From Jiangella endophytica (GTDB lineage: Bacteria; Actinomycetota; Actinomycetes; Jiangellales; Jiangellaceae): 64,000 nucleotides of DNA. The DNA is taken from the NCBI RefSeq assembly GCF_003427025.1, contig NZ_QVAI01000005.1:186001-250000 (forward strand), given 5' to 3'. The notes beneath the pieces are model-generated. The model was not told the DNA's origin and ran no database searches. It worked only from the letters and a program-made list of their open reading frames with translations. This document shows, in pieces, positions 41,462 to 49,776 of the stretch (within the stretch, counting starts at the first letter, position 1; the number at the start of each line of letters is the position of its first letter). Both the position numbers and the translations under genes were made by a program.

Positions 41462-41723
41462 CGGATGGGTGGGGCAGCGATGAGAGCTCAGTGGCGCGGC
41501 GGTGAGGGCGGCGGCCGCCAGCGGGAGCCACCGGGCCGGCGAGGATCGCCCACCGGTGTCCAGCGCTGTGCTGACCCGTCCGCCGATCAGCAGCAGCCCG
41601 CCGAGCGTCGGCGAGGGTGGTCGTCGTCCGGCGCCCGGCGGGGCCGGCGCGGATCGGCCGGCCGACCCGCGACCGGCGGACGACGGGCGGAATCGATCCG
41701 GCGAACGGCCGGTTGGATCCGAC
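41462..41723 (+). other. 262-base leader before the LysE gene
   Basis: No supported gene. An ATG at 41465 opens a long Arg-rich frame that runs as a shadow through the LysE gene; it has no ribosome site match and no motif. The stretch may be an untranslated leader of the transcript starting at the palindrome. Confidence 0.5.
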
Positions 41724-42374
41724 ATGGTGACCACCGGAGCGTTGCTCGGAATCTCGGCAGTCGCGCTGGGCCTCGTGCTCACGCCGGGGCCGAACATGAT
41801 CTACCTGGTGTCGCGGTCGGTGACCCAGGGGCGCCGCGCGGGACTCATCTCGCTGACCGGTGTCGCGGCCGGGTTCTTCGTCTACCTGCTCGCCGCGGCC
41901 GTCGGCATCGCGGCGGTGTTCACGCTGGTGCCGGCGCTCTACACGGCGCTGAAGATCGCCGGTGCGGCGTATCTGCTGTGGCTGGCGTGGAAGGCGATCC
42001 GGCCGGGCGGCGACTCCGTGTTCGCGCCGAAGTCGCTGCCGCCCGACCCGCCTCGTCGGCTGTTCACCATGGGTCTGGTCACCAACCTGCTCAACCCGAA
42101 GATCGCGATCCTCTACGTGTCGCTGCTGCCGCAGTTCGTCGACCCTGGGCGCGGCAGTGTGGCGGGGCAGAGCGTGGTGCTCGGACTGACCCAGATCGTG
42201 GTGGCGCTGACGGTCAACGCGCTGATCGTGCTGACCGCCGGCTCGCTGGCGTCGTTCCTCGGCTCGCGGCCGTTGTGGATGCGGGCGCAGCGCTGGGTCA
42301 TGGGGTCGGTGCTGGCCGGGCTGGCGATGCGGATGCTCACCGACCGGTCCAGGCCGGTCGCCGCCGCGACCTGA
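41724..42374 (+). CDS. LysE/RhtB-family amino-acid exporter
   Basis: 216 residues from ATG 41724. The N-terminal motif LGLVLTPGPNMIYLVSRSVTQGRRAGLISLTGVAAGFFVYLLAAAVG is diagnostic of LysE/RhtB transporters (GPN motif followed by the G-x3-G helix), and ILYVSLLPQFVDPGRG is the next conserved turn. Six membrane helices are predicted. It probably exports an amino acid or homoserine derivative; the regulator is unknown but the palindrome upstream is a candidate target. Confidence 0.85.
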   Translation: MVTTGALLGISAVALGLVLTPGPNMIYLVSRSVTQGRRAGLISLTGVAAGFFVYLLAAAVGIAAVFTLVPALYTALKIAGAAYLLWLAWKAIRPGGDSVFAPKSLPPDPPRRLFTMGLVTNLLNPKIAILYVSLLPQFVDPGRGSVAGQSVVLGLTQIVVALTVNALIVLTAGSLASFLGSRPLWMRAQRWVMGSVLAGLAMRMLTDRSRPVAAAT

Positions 42375-42525
42375 CGCTGCCGCGACGGGGCCGCCGTCAG
42401 CGGGCCTGCCGCGACGTGGGGGCCGCTCTGTCGTGGGTCCGCTGTGGCGTGGGCCCGGGTGGGACGCGGGGCCCGCCGCGACGTCGTGCCGCCGCCATGC
42501 GGGCTCGCCGCGACCTGACGCCGGT

Positions 42526-43083
42526 CTACCGCACCCGGTAGTTCAGGTAGACGACGCCGTTGCCGAACCGGCGTTCGTCCAGCAGTTCGAGGTCGAGCCT
42601 GACGTCGTCGGGGAAGAATCGGGTGCCGCCGCCGACGACCACGGGGCACACGATCTGCCCGACTTCGTCGACAAGTCCGGCCCGAAGTGCCGCGGCAGCC
42701 AGTCCGGGTCCGTCGACGGTGAGGTTCTTCTCCGACGACTCCTTCAGGGCGCGGACGGCGTCGGGGTCGAAGGTGCGCTCCAGTCGGGTCCGTTCGCTGC
42801 TGACGGACTCGAGCGTCGACGAGTACACGACCTTCTCCGCCGCCTGCCACAGCCGGGCCCAATCGAGCACGTAGTCGGGCTGGCCGGGCTCGTTGTGCGC
42901 GGTCTCCCAGTAGACCATCGTCTCGTACATGCGCCGGCCGTAGAGGAACGTCCCCACCGGCGCCGACAGCTCGTTGACGAAGGTGTGCAGCTCCTCGTCG
43001 GGCATGGCCCAGTCGAACGCCCCGTTCTGGTCCGAGATGTAGCCGTCGACCGAGGTGAGCATCGCGTAGCTCAGCGTCCCCAT
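42526..43083 (-). CDS. Dihydrofolate reductase-like (RibD C-terminal) protein
   Basis: 185 residues from ATG 43083, with GGAGGT seven bases upstream. It shows the DHFR/RibD-C fold: MLTSVDGYISDQNGAFDW near the N-terminus, TFLYGRRMYETMVYWE, then NLTVDGPGLAAAALRAGLVDEVGQIVCPVVVGGGTRFFP, the NADPH-site pattern (GG-x-R). It belongs to the widespread actinobacterial 'dihydrofolate reductase family' with reductase or deaminase-related activity; the substrate is unknown. Confidence 0.87.
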   Translation of the reverse strand: MGTLSYAMLTSVDGYISDQNGAFDWAMPDEELHTFVNELSAPVGTFLYGRRMYETMVYWETAHNEPGQPDYVLDWARLWQAAEKVVYSSTLESVSSERTRLERTFDPDAVRALKESSEKNLTVDGPGLAAAALRAGLVDEVGQIVCPVVVGGGTRFFPDDVRLDLELLDERRFGNGVVYLNYRVR

Positions 43084-43155
43084 CCGTGCACCTCCACTGC
43101 TTGCGAATCGCAATCGGTTGGCGAGCACTCTAGGGCAATCGATCTCGAGGCGCCA

Positions 43156-44028
43156 TCAGCCGAGGCGCCGGCGAACTCCGATGAATCCGCGCGCCGCCTC
43201 GGCGCGGCAGTAGTCGGCGAGCGTGGGCAGCCCGGGCTTCATCGGCTGTGCACCGCGCCAGGCCTGCGACCCGGCGAAGGCCAGCAGCAGGTCGGTGACG
43301 ATGTCGGGGTCGACCGGCCACCTCGCCATCAGCTCATCGAACGCCGGCGTATCGACCCAGGTCAGCGCCAGCATGAACGCGTCGCCCCAGGACGGGCCGA
43401 GGCAGGACATCCCCCAGTCGACGATCACCGGGGCGCCGTCCGGCCGGACCAGCAGGTTGTCCTCGCGGACGTCCCAATGGCACAGCGACTCGACGGCCAG
43501 CCGCTCCGGCAACGTCGCGACCCGCGAAGAGAGCTGGGCGCCGTGGCCGGTCAGCCACGGCGGCAGGACGTGCTCCGGCGTGCCGGCGAGCTCGGCCCAG
43601 CGCTCCCGCCAGCGCTCGGCCATGTCCGGCAGCCGCCGGTTGGTGAGGGCCGGCGGCGATGGCGTCAGCTCGCGGGCCTGCCGCTCCACCAGCTCCCGGA
43701 CGGCGGTCGCGTCGGCGCCGTGCGGGTCGGCGAGGTCCGGCGGGCGTCCGTCGACGTCCTCGAGCAGCAGCGCCACCCAGTCGCCGTCGTCGTAGCCGGC
43801 GAGCAGCGCGGGCCGGTACGGCGCCGGCGGCAGCGACCGGAGCACGTCGGTCTCACGGCGGAACAGTCCGGGTGTGCCGGGGCTGGGCGACGTGCCGACC
43901 GCCTTGACGAACGCCGTCCGCCCGCCGGCGGTCACCAGCCGGGTCGCGCAGCCCGGCGACATGCCGCCGGACTGCTCGTTCGTCGTCACGACGGGCGAGC
44001 CGAGCGACGCCTCGACCCAGTCGCGCAC
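43156..44028 (-). CDS. Aminoglycoside-phosphotransferase-family kinase (APH-like)
   Basis: 290 residues if GTG 44028 is the start. The conserved frame goes up to the preceding stop at 44082 with residues VRITYADVPAG that look real, but no start codon except possibly a rare one exists there. ALVDVDGRP-type, then SLCHWDVREDNLLVRPDGAPVIVDWGMSCLGPSWGD provides the APH His-x-Asp-x4-Asn catalytic loop and the DWG metal site. Substrate choice is open (aminoglycoside, homoserine or other). It lies just downstream of the DUF2470 gene on the same strand. Confidence 0.8.
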   Translation of the reverse strand: MRDWVEASLGSPVVTTNEQSGGMSPGCATRLVTAGGRTAFVKAVGTSPSPGTPGLFRRETDVLRSLPPAPYRPALLAGYDDGDWVALLLEDVDGRPPDLADPHGADATAVRELVERQARELTPSPPALTNRRLPDMAERWRERWAELAGTPEHVLPPWLTGHGAQLSSRVATLPERLAVESLCHWDVREDNLLVRPDGAPVIVDWGMSCLGPSWGDAFMLALTWVDTPAFDELMARWPVDPDIVTDLLLAFAGSQAWRGAQPMKPGLPTLADYCRAEAARGFIGVRRRLG

Positions 44029-44081
44029 CCCTGCCGGGACGTCCGCGTACGTGATGCGGACGCCGACCGCGCGCGCCAGCG

Positions 44082-44390
44082 TCAGTCCTCGGTGCGGGGC
44101 TCGAGGCCGAGCGCGGTGGCGGCCTCGGTGTAGAGGCGGACGATCTCTTGCCGGATCTCTGGACGTTCCGTCAGCGGACGCGCGAACGGCACCCGCACGG
44201 TGCGGTCGACGCCGGCGGCGGTGACGGAGAAGTCGACCCCGGTGCCGTCGACGTGCGTCATGCGGGCCGCGGTGGCGTCCGGCGTGTCGCCGAGCCCGCG
44301 CACGATGACCAGCGAGTCTGCCGCGTGATCGTCGTTCATGTGGCGGCTGACGGCCGCGATGACCTCGGGTCCGAACGGGTTCTCGCTCAC
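44082..44390 (-). CDS. DUF2470 domain protein
   Basis: 102 residues from GTG 44390 (GTG 44393 and a longer form to 44420 are possible). ENPFGPEVIAAVSRHMNDDHAADSLVIVRGLG is the characteristic DUF2470 start, with MNDDHA conserved. This domain is found alone or at the C-terminus of heme-utilisation HugZ/HutZ-type proteins, where it may bind heme. No ribosome site is present, which agrees with a leaderless transcript. The stop is followed directly by the kinase frame. Confidence 0.8.
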   Translation of the reverse strand: MSENPFGPEVIAAVSRHMNDDHAADSLVIVRGLGDTPDATAARMTHVDGTGVDFSVTAAGVDRTVRVPFARPLTERPEIRQEIVRLYTEAATALGLEPRTED

Positions 44391-44407
44391 CACGACAGAA
44401 TATCGGC
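44391..44407. promoter_or_regulatory. 17-bp shared divergent leaderless promoter core
   Basis: Only these bases lie between the GTG of the DUF2470 gene (44390) and the GTG of the methyltransferase (44408). CAGAAT at 44396-44401 on the plus strand and TATTCT at 44402-44397 on the minus strand each end six bases from their start codon, the usual place for a -10 box of a leaderless mRNA. Confidence 0.55.
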
Positions 44408-45904
44408 GTGACGACACCAACTCCCGGCCTGTCCGACGACGACGTCGCCCGCGTGCGCGATGCGCTGGCGGCGGCCGGGTACACCGTCGACGGCGTCCGC
44501 GAAGTGCTCGGCCCGCGCGCCGCCGCGGCCCTGGACCGCAACGAGACCACGCCGGGCCGCCTCGCGGTCGGCGGCCGGGACGAACCGGCGGCGTTGCTCG
44601 CGCGACTCTGGTCGCTGCAGGCGCCGGTCGAGCGGTGGCTGCTCGAGCGCGTGCTGCCGGTCGAGCCGTTGCTGTCCGGCGGCATCCTGGAGGCCAGCGC
44701 CGACGGCGACACCGTCAGGGCCGTGGTCGACATCCGGCCGTACGCCGACGACGCCGGTGACTGGTGGGTGGTCGCCGACCTCACCCCCGGCATGGACGGC
44801 CGGCGGGCGCCGATCCCGGACGACCACGTCCTCGGCCTCAACGCCGCGTCCAGCACGCTCGCGCAGCTCACCGTCCGCCGGCCGGTCTCGCATGCGCTCG
44901 ACCTCGGCACCGGCTGCGGGGTGCAGTCGCTGCACCTCGCCCGGCACAGCGAGCGGGTCGTCGCGACCGACGTGAACCCGCGGGCGCTGGCGCTGGCCGC
45001 GCTGACCGTCCGCCTGAACGCCCTGGACGTCGACCTGCGCCGCGGCAGCCTGTTCGAGCCGGTCGCCGGTGAGGCGTTCGACCTGATCGCGACCAACCCG
45101 CCGTTCGTCGTCTCGCCCGGCGGCACGCACGTGTACCGCGACGGTGGCCTCCCCGGCGACGAGATCTCCCGGCGCGTCGTCGTCGACGGTGCTCGGCACC
45201 TGGCCGAGGGCGGGCTGCTGCAATCGCTGGCGAACTGGACCCACGTGCGCGGTTCGGACTGGCGTGACCGGCTGGGCGAGTGGGTCGCGTCGACCGGCTG
45301 CGACGCCTGGGTGATCCAGCGCGAGGTCGAGGACCCGGCCGAGTACGTCGAGCTGTGGCTGCGCGACTCCGGTGAGATCGGCGACACGGGCTACGCGCAG
45401 CGCTACTCCGACTGGCTGCGCTGGTTCGACGAGCAGTCGGTCGAGGGGATCGGGTTCGGCTGGATCGCGTTGCGCCGGTCCGGCGTGGCGGACCCGGTCG
45501 TGCGCATCGAGGAATGGCCGCACGCCGTCGAGCAGCCGCTCGGCCCCACGGTCGGCGCGTGGTTCGACCGCGTCACCGACCTGCGCGTGGGCGACGAGGC
45601 GCTGCTGGGCGCCCGCCTCGTACAGGCCGACGGCGTCGTGCAGGAGCAGATCGGCCGGCCCGGCGACGAGGACCCCGAGCACATCGTGCTCCGCCAGCGG
45701 CGCGGTCTGCTGCGCGCCGTCACCGCCGGCACCGCCGAGGCCGGCTTCGTCGGCGCCTGCGACGGCACGCTGCCCGCCGGCACGATCGTCGACGCGCTGG
45801 CAACGGTGCTGGAGGCGGACGAGGCCGCGCTGCGGGCCGATCTGCTGCCGCGGGTGCGGACGCTGGTCCAGGACGGCTTCCTGGAGTTCGCCGCCCCTCA
45901 GTAG
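44408..45904 (+). CDS. SAM-dependent methyltransferase with N-terminal accessory domain
   Basis: 498 residues from GTG 44408. The first 140 residues are helical and match the N-terminal domain of the actinobacterial DUF7059-type methyltransferases. The class I methyltransferase core begins HALDLGTGCGVQSLHLARHSERVVATDVNPRALALA (motif I and II), and ATNPPFVVSPGG holds the Asn-Pro-Pro-Phe motif used by N5-glutamine and adenine N6-methyltransferases. The C-terminal 180 residues are an uncharacterised extra domain. The substrate could be a translation factor, RNA or small molecule. Confidence 0.82.
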   Translation: MTTPTPGLSDDDVARVRDALAAAGYTVDGVREVLGPRAAAALDRNETTPGRLAVGGRDEPAALLARLWSLQAPVERWLLERVLPVEPLLSGGILEASADGDTVRAVVDIRPYADDAGDWWVVADLTPGMDGRRAPIPDDHVLGLNAASSTLAQLTVRRPVSHALDLGTGCGVQSLHLARHSERVVATDVNPRALALAALTVRLNALDVDLRRGSLFEPVAGEAFDLIATNPPFVVSPGGTHVYRDGGLPGDEISRRVVVDGARHLAEGGLLQSLANWTHVRGSDWRDRLGEWVASTGCDAWVIQREVEDPAEYVELWLRDSGEIGDTGYAQRYSDWLRWFDEQSVEGIGFGWIALRRSGVADPVVRIEEWPHAVEQPLGPTVGAWFDRVTDLRVGDEALLGARLVQADGVVQEQIGRPGDEDPEHIVLRQRRGLLRAVTAGTAEAGFVGACDGTLPAGTIVDALATVLEADEAALRADLLPRVRTLVQDGFLEFAAPQ

Positions 45905-46350
45905 GGTCTGATGACCCCGATCCTGAGTTCGACGGGGAACGCGCCGGTGGGCGGGGTGACCGCCGCCTGGTCGAACTCCGGCGCCACGTGGACGACGACC
46001 GTCTCGCTCGCTTGGTCGTAGAACGTCCCGGTCAGGTGGGCGGCCTGCTCGCCGGCCCAGGAAGGGCGGTCGTCCCACACCGCCTTGGCCTGTGCGGCGC
46101 CGGCCGGGTCGGAGGTGCCGGCGTCGACGAGCCGGACCGCGACGGTGAACGCCGATGCGGCGAGCAGGTGCTCGACCGCGCCCGTGAGCGCCGCCCGCTG
46201 CTCCCGCGTCGCGGACGTCAGTCGCCGGACCTCCAGGACATCGTCATCGTCGTTCCAGCGCAGGCCGCCGAACGCCGGCAGGTCGCCGACGTGCGGCAGA
46301 AGACCACTCGCGGCCACGTCGACGCCGGGGTTGCCGATGGGGTCGTCCAT
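45898..46350 (-). CDS. Hypothetical protein, 150 residues
   Basis: No family is recognised. The sequence MDDPIGNPGVDVAASGLLPH is followed by a mixed alpha/beta domain without signal peptide or membrane helix. It overlaps the methyltransferase stop by seven bases, converging on it. It is retained because its codon use is unlike a shadow frame and it has a plausible GGGAC site. Confidence 0.55.
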   Translation of the reverse strand: MDDPIGNPGVDVAASGLLPHVGDLPAFGGLRWNDDDDVLEVRRLTSATREQRAALTGAVEHLLAASAFTVAVRLVDAGTSDPAGAAQAKAVWDDRPSWAGEQAAHLTGTFYDQASETVVVHVAPEFDQAAVTPPTGAFPVELRIGVIRPY

Positions 46351-46370
46351 GTCCCGGAGGCTAGCGCCCC

Positions 46371-47189
46371 TCAGGAGGCGCCGGCCACGGCGGTGACACC
46401 GACGACCAGGTAGATGAGGCCGCCGAGTGTCACGCCGACGGCGGCGACCAGCGGCACGCCCCGGGTGATCCACCGAAGCCGGGACGAGCGATGCGCCGAG
46501 TCGGCCAGCAGGGCGCTGCCCTTGATCACCAGCAGGCCGACCGCGGTCAGCGTCCCCGCCAGCCCGACCGCGAAGCAGACCACCAGGATCAGCGCGTACG
46601 CCGTGCGGCCGGTGAGGATGCCGCTGACCAGGATCAGGAACGCCGACGGCGACGGCAGCAGGCCGCCGGACAGGCCGAGCGCGACCAGACCCCGTCGCGA
46701 CCACGGCGCCACCCCGGGCGGCGGCTCATGCCCGTGCCCGTGCCCGTGGCCATGCCCATGGCCGTGCCCATGGCCGTGCCCGTGCCCATGACCGGCCGCG
46801 GCCAGCGCCGGCTCGGACCGGACGCTGCGGACGTACCGCAGCAGCAACCCGACCCCCACGGCGACGACGATCAGCGCCGAGATCACCTGTAGCCAGGACG
46901 TGAGCAGCCGCGTGTCGGTCCCGCCGGACGCCGTCAGACCGACCCAGCCCAGCGCCAGCACGAGCACCGAGAACGTGTGCATGCCGGCGACGATCGCGCC
47001 CAGCAGGAACGCGTCGCGGTACCGTCCGTGTGCGCCGATCAGGTAGGCGGCCGCGATGGTCTTGCCGTGCCCGGGTGCGACGGCGTGCGCGCAGCCGACC
47101 ACGACGGCGACGACGAGCCCGGCCCACCAGACGCCGGGGTTGTCGAAGAGCGCGATCAGCCGGTTGTCGAGTTCGTAGAGCCAGTTCAC
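46371..47189 (-). CDS. Nickel/cobalt efflux-type permease with a long His-Gly loop
   Basis: 272 residues from GTG 47189, overlapping the upstream stop as GTGA. Six helices with the metal motif HAVAPGHGKT (residues 35-44) place it in the RcnA/HoxN-HupN group. A cytosolic loop from about residue 133 consists of (Gly-His)12-13 repeats, which are typical metal-sensing loops. It probably exports or imports Ni2+ or Co2+ across the inner membrane. The upstream secreted protein is co-transcribed. Confidence 0.85.
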   Translation of the reverse strand: MNWLYELDNRLIALFDNPGVWWAGLVVAVVVGCAHAVAPGHGKTIAAAYLIGAHGRYRDAFLLGAIVAGMHTFSVLVLALGWVGLTASGGTDTRLLTSWLQVISALIVVAVGVGLLLRYVRSVRSEPALAAAGHGHGHGHGHGHGHGHGHGHGHEPPPGVAPWSRRGLVALGLSGGLLPSPSAFLILVSGILTGRTAYALILVVCFAVGLAGTLTAVGLLVIKGSALLADSAHRSSRLRWITRGVPLVAAVGVTLGGLIYLVVGVTAVAGAS

Positions 47190-47920
47190 CGGGCCGCCTC
47201 GAGGGTCTGCGGGGCGCTCCGGTCGTCGGCCGCGGGAGCCGGCCGGGTCGTGCCGCGGCGCCACCAGAGCAGGCTGCCGGCGAGGGCGGCGAGGATCAGC
47301 CCGCCGGCCGCCATCAGCGCGACTCGCGCCGTCCCGCCGCCGCCCGGTGTCGCGTCGAAGCTCCACTGCTGGGTCGCGGTCGTGTTCGTGAACAGCGCCT
47401 GCGCCGGCTCGGACGCGACGTCCGACGTGACGACGGTGCGGTAGTTCTCGTTGATGTCCGTGAGCGTCGTGACCGTCAGCTCGACGGTGCCGACCGGGCG
47501 CGGGCAGGTGTAGACCATGCCCGCGCCGAGCGTCAGCAGATCCCGCAACTGCGTGACCTGCCCTTCGCAGGGTCGCCCGTCCTGCTCGACGACGAAGTGC
47601 GAGAGCAGGTAGCTGGGCAGGTTGTCCGAGCGGGCCAGCAGGTCGGCGCCGGTCAGCTGCGCGCCCGTTCCGGCGGTCTGGTCGGTCTGGCCGGTGAACG
47701 CGCCGAGGAACTCGCCCAGGTTGACCCAGTCGTCCTCGGCGGCGGTCCAGGTGACCGCCACCTCCGTCCCGTCGACGTCCAGCCGCGCCGACAGCGGCGG
47801 CCCGAACGGATGTGCGCCGGCCGGCGGCGCCGCGACGACCCCTGCGGTGACGGCGACAGCGGCGGCCGCGAGCGCGGCGGCCAGTCGGCGCGCGCCGCGG
47901 CTGCGGTGGACGATCGGCAC
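47186..47920 (-). CDS. Secreted, C-terminally membrane-anchored partner of the metal permease
   Basis: 244 residues from GTG 47920, chosen for GGAGGGCC five bases upstream; the longer form to 47998 extends into the leader. A signal peptide ends about Ala-His-Pro (GVVAAPPAGAHPFG), followed by a beta-rich domain of ~170 residues with two Cys (GRPCEGQ and VYTCPRP) and a C-terminal helix (VALMAAGGLILAALAGSLLWW). It has no named family but frequently precedes such permeases. A role in binding or delivering metal outside the membrane is inferred from the overlap only. Confidence 0.75.
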   Translation of the reverse strand: MPIVHRSRGARRLAAALAAAAVAVTAGVVAAPPAGAHPFGPPLSARLDVDGTEVAVTWTAAEDDWVNLGEFLGAFTGQTDQTAGTGAQLTGADLLARSDNLPSYLLSHFVVEQDGRPCEGQVTQLRDLLTLGAGMVYTCPRPVGTVELTVTTLTDINENYRTVVTSDVASEPAQALFTNTTATQQWSFDATPGGGGTARVALMAAGGLILAALAGSLLWWRRGTTRPAPAADDRSAPQTLEAAR

Positions 47921-48050
47921 CGGCCCTCCTTCGGCGAGACTCCGCACAGCCAACAGGGCCCGGGCGCGCAGCGTCCGCCGCCCGGCCGTCGTCCGCATGA
48001 ACCCCCGATGAACATCCCGTTCGTCACGGCATGTCCGGTTCGCCGATGAT

Positions 48051-48113
48051 CAAGGTGCCTTTTATCGCCTGGCGATTGAGCACCTTGGAACCCTGTCCGG
48101 CGCTCCCTAGCGT
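48051..48113 (+). promoter_or_regulatory. Nested palindromic operator and promoter of the glycerol dehydrogenase gene
   Basis: CAAGGTGC (48051-48058) and GCACCTTG (48080-48087) flank an inner ATCGCC-T-GGCGAT palindrome (48064-48076). The right arm runs into TTGGAA (48085-48090), which is separated by 17 bases from TAGCGT (48108-48113), a good -35/-10 pair for the gene at 48177. An unknown repressor or activator is expected to bind here. Confidence 0.6.
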
Positions 48114-48176
48114 GAGTCGCTCCATCGGCACCGCTCCGAGGCCACCGCGCCGGCGCTCGATCAAAGGAGATCAACC

Positions 48177-49322
48177 ATGTCCGACTCGTTCCCGGTGAAG
48201 ACGATCATCAGTCCCGGACGCTACGTCCAGGGCAAGGGCGCGATCCACCGCCTCGGGGAGTTCCTGAAGCCGCTGGGCGGGGCTCCGCTGCTCGTCGCCG
48301 ACGACATCGTCTGGGGCCTCGTCGGGCACGACGTCGACGCCTCCCTGGCGGCCGCCGGCCTGCCGGTCCGCCGCGAGAACTTCAACGGCATCCCGTCCGC
48401 GGCGGAGGTCGACCGGCTCGTCGCAGTGATCACGGACCAGGACGCCGACGTGGTCGTCGCCATCGGTGGCGGCAGCACCATCGACGCCGTCAAGGCGTCC
48501 GGGTTCCTCTCGGGCATCCGCTGGGTCACCGTGCCGACCGTCGCGTCGACCGACGCCCCCACGTCGGCGCTGTCGGTGATCTACACCGCGGACGGGGCGT
48601 TCGAGGAGTACCGGTTCTTCCCGAAGAACCCCGACCTCGTGCTCGTCGACACCCAGGTGGTCGCGAACGCCCCGGCCGACTTCCTCGCCGCGGGCGTCGG
48701 GGACGCGCTCGCCACCTGGCTCGAGGCGCGGGCCACGGCGAGCGCGTACGCCTCGACGATGGCGGGCGGGCTGCCCACCCTGACCGGCACGGCGCTCGCG
48801 GAGCTGTCCTGGGACGTGCTCTGGGACAACGCGCTCCCGGCGCTGGACGCCGTGCGCGCGAACGTCGTGACACCCGCGGTGGAGAAGGTGGTCGAGGCGA
48901 ACACGCTGCTCTCGGGCATCGGCTTCGAGTCCGGCGGCCTGGCGGCGGCGCACGCCATCCACAACGGGCTCACCGCCGTCCACCAGACGCACGGACTCGC
49001 GCACGGTCAGAAGGTCAACCTCGGGTCCGTGACCCAGCTGGTGCTCGAGGGCGCGCCGACCCGGGACATCCGCGAGTTCATCGAGTTCACGACCCGGGTC
49101 GGGCTCCCCAACACCCTCACCGAGGTCGGGCTCTCACCCGACGACGAGAAGGAGCTGGCGACGATCGCGGCGGCCGCGACCGCGCCCGGCGAGACGATCT
49201 ACAGCATGCCCTTCGAGATCCGCCCGGCCGAGCTCGTGGCCGCGCTGACCTCGATCGAGGGCTACGCGCGCACCGTCCGGGCCGAGGCCGGACTGCCCGC
49301 ACCCGCACCGCACGGTCACTGA
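48177..49322 (+). CDS. gldA: Glycerol dehydrogenase (GldA-like, iron-containing ADH family)
   Basis: 381 residues; AAAGGAGATC precedes ATG 48177. The Rossmann-like region carries AIGGGSTIDAVKASG, the typical GGGS-x2-D coenzyme motif. Metal ligands are found in GVGDALATW (Asp), AAAHAIHNG (His) and THGLAHGQKV (His). It reduces or oxidises glycerol/dihydroxyacetone with NAD+ and usually uses Zn2+. It is monocistronic, with a complex operator upstream and a convergent VOC gene downstream. Confidence 0.87.
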   Translation: MSDSFPVKTIISPGRYVQGKGAIHRLGEFLKPLGGAPLLVADDIVWGLVGHDVDASLAAAGLPVRRENFNGIPSAAEVDRLVAVITDQDADVVVAIGGGSTIDAVKASGFLSGIRWVTVPTVASTDAPTSALSVIYTADGAFEEYRFFPKNPDLVLVDTQVVANAPADFLAAGVGDALATWLEARATASAYASTMAGGLPTLTGTALAELSWDVLWDNALPALDAVRANVVTPAVEKVVEANTLLSGIGFESGGLAAAHAIHNGLTAVHQTHGLAHGQKVNLGSVTQLVLEGAPTRDIREFIEFTTRVGLPNTLTEVGLSPDDEKELATIAAAATAPGETIYSMPFEIRPAELVAALTSIEGYARTVRAEAGLPAPAPHGH

Positions 49323-49735
49323 TCCGACGCAGCCTCCGCGGCGGCCGCGGCCACCTCGGTGTCGCTGCGGAGGACGCAGAACTCGTTGCCCTCCGGGTCG
49401 GCCAGGGTGACCCACCCGGTGCCCGGGCCGTACTTGCCACGATGGTCGGCCACCTCGGTGGCGCCGATGCCGCGCAGCCGCTCGACCTCCTCGTCGCGGC
49501 CGCGGTCGGTGGGGCGCAGGTCGAAGTGGATGCGGTTCTTCACCGTCTTGCCTTCCGGTACCTCGATGAACAGCACGTGGTGGCTGCCGTCGGGGGACTG
49601 GATCAGGCACTCCTCGTGGCCGGGCTCGTTGGGGTCGTCGGCGAGGTCGACGTAGCCGATGACCTGCTTCCACCACTCCGACAGCTCGTAGGCGTTGGCG
49701 CAGTCGATGCTCGTGTGCGAGATGCGGGACGTCAT
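49316..49735 (-). CDS. VOC-family (glyoxalase/bleomycin-resistance-like) protein
   Basis: 139 residues from ATG 49735 with AGGGTGA upstream. SRISHTSIDCANAYELSEWWKQVIGYV opens the vicinal-oxygen-chelate fold, and VTLADPEGNEFCVL is the second metal strand with its Glu. NRIHFDLRPTDR holds the usual middle motif. It probably binds a divalent metal and small substrate; activity unknown. The 3' end overlaps gldA by seven bases in convergent orientation. Confidence 0.85.
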   Translation of the reverse strand: MTSRISHTSIDCANAYELSEWWKQVIGYVDLADDPNEPGHEECLIQSPDGSHHVLFIEVPEGKTVKNRIHFDLRPTDRGRDEEVERLRGIGATEVADHRGKYGPGTGWVTLADPEGNEFCVLRSDTEVAAAAAEAASDQ

Positions 49736-49776
49736 GGCGTCACCCTGCCGCACGGCGGCCTCGCCGGACGACCGGT

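Noticed and set aside
41465-42541. 358-codon plus-strand frame overlapping LysE
   Set aside because: Arg-rich shadow in another frame; the LysE frame has the family motifs.
46726-46810. Simple DNA repeat (CATGCCCGTG-like)
   Set aside because: It encodes the Gly-His loop of the metal permease and is explained by the protein.
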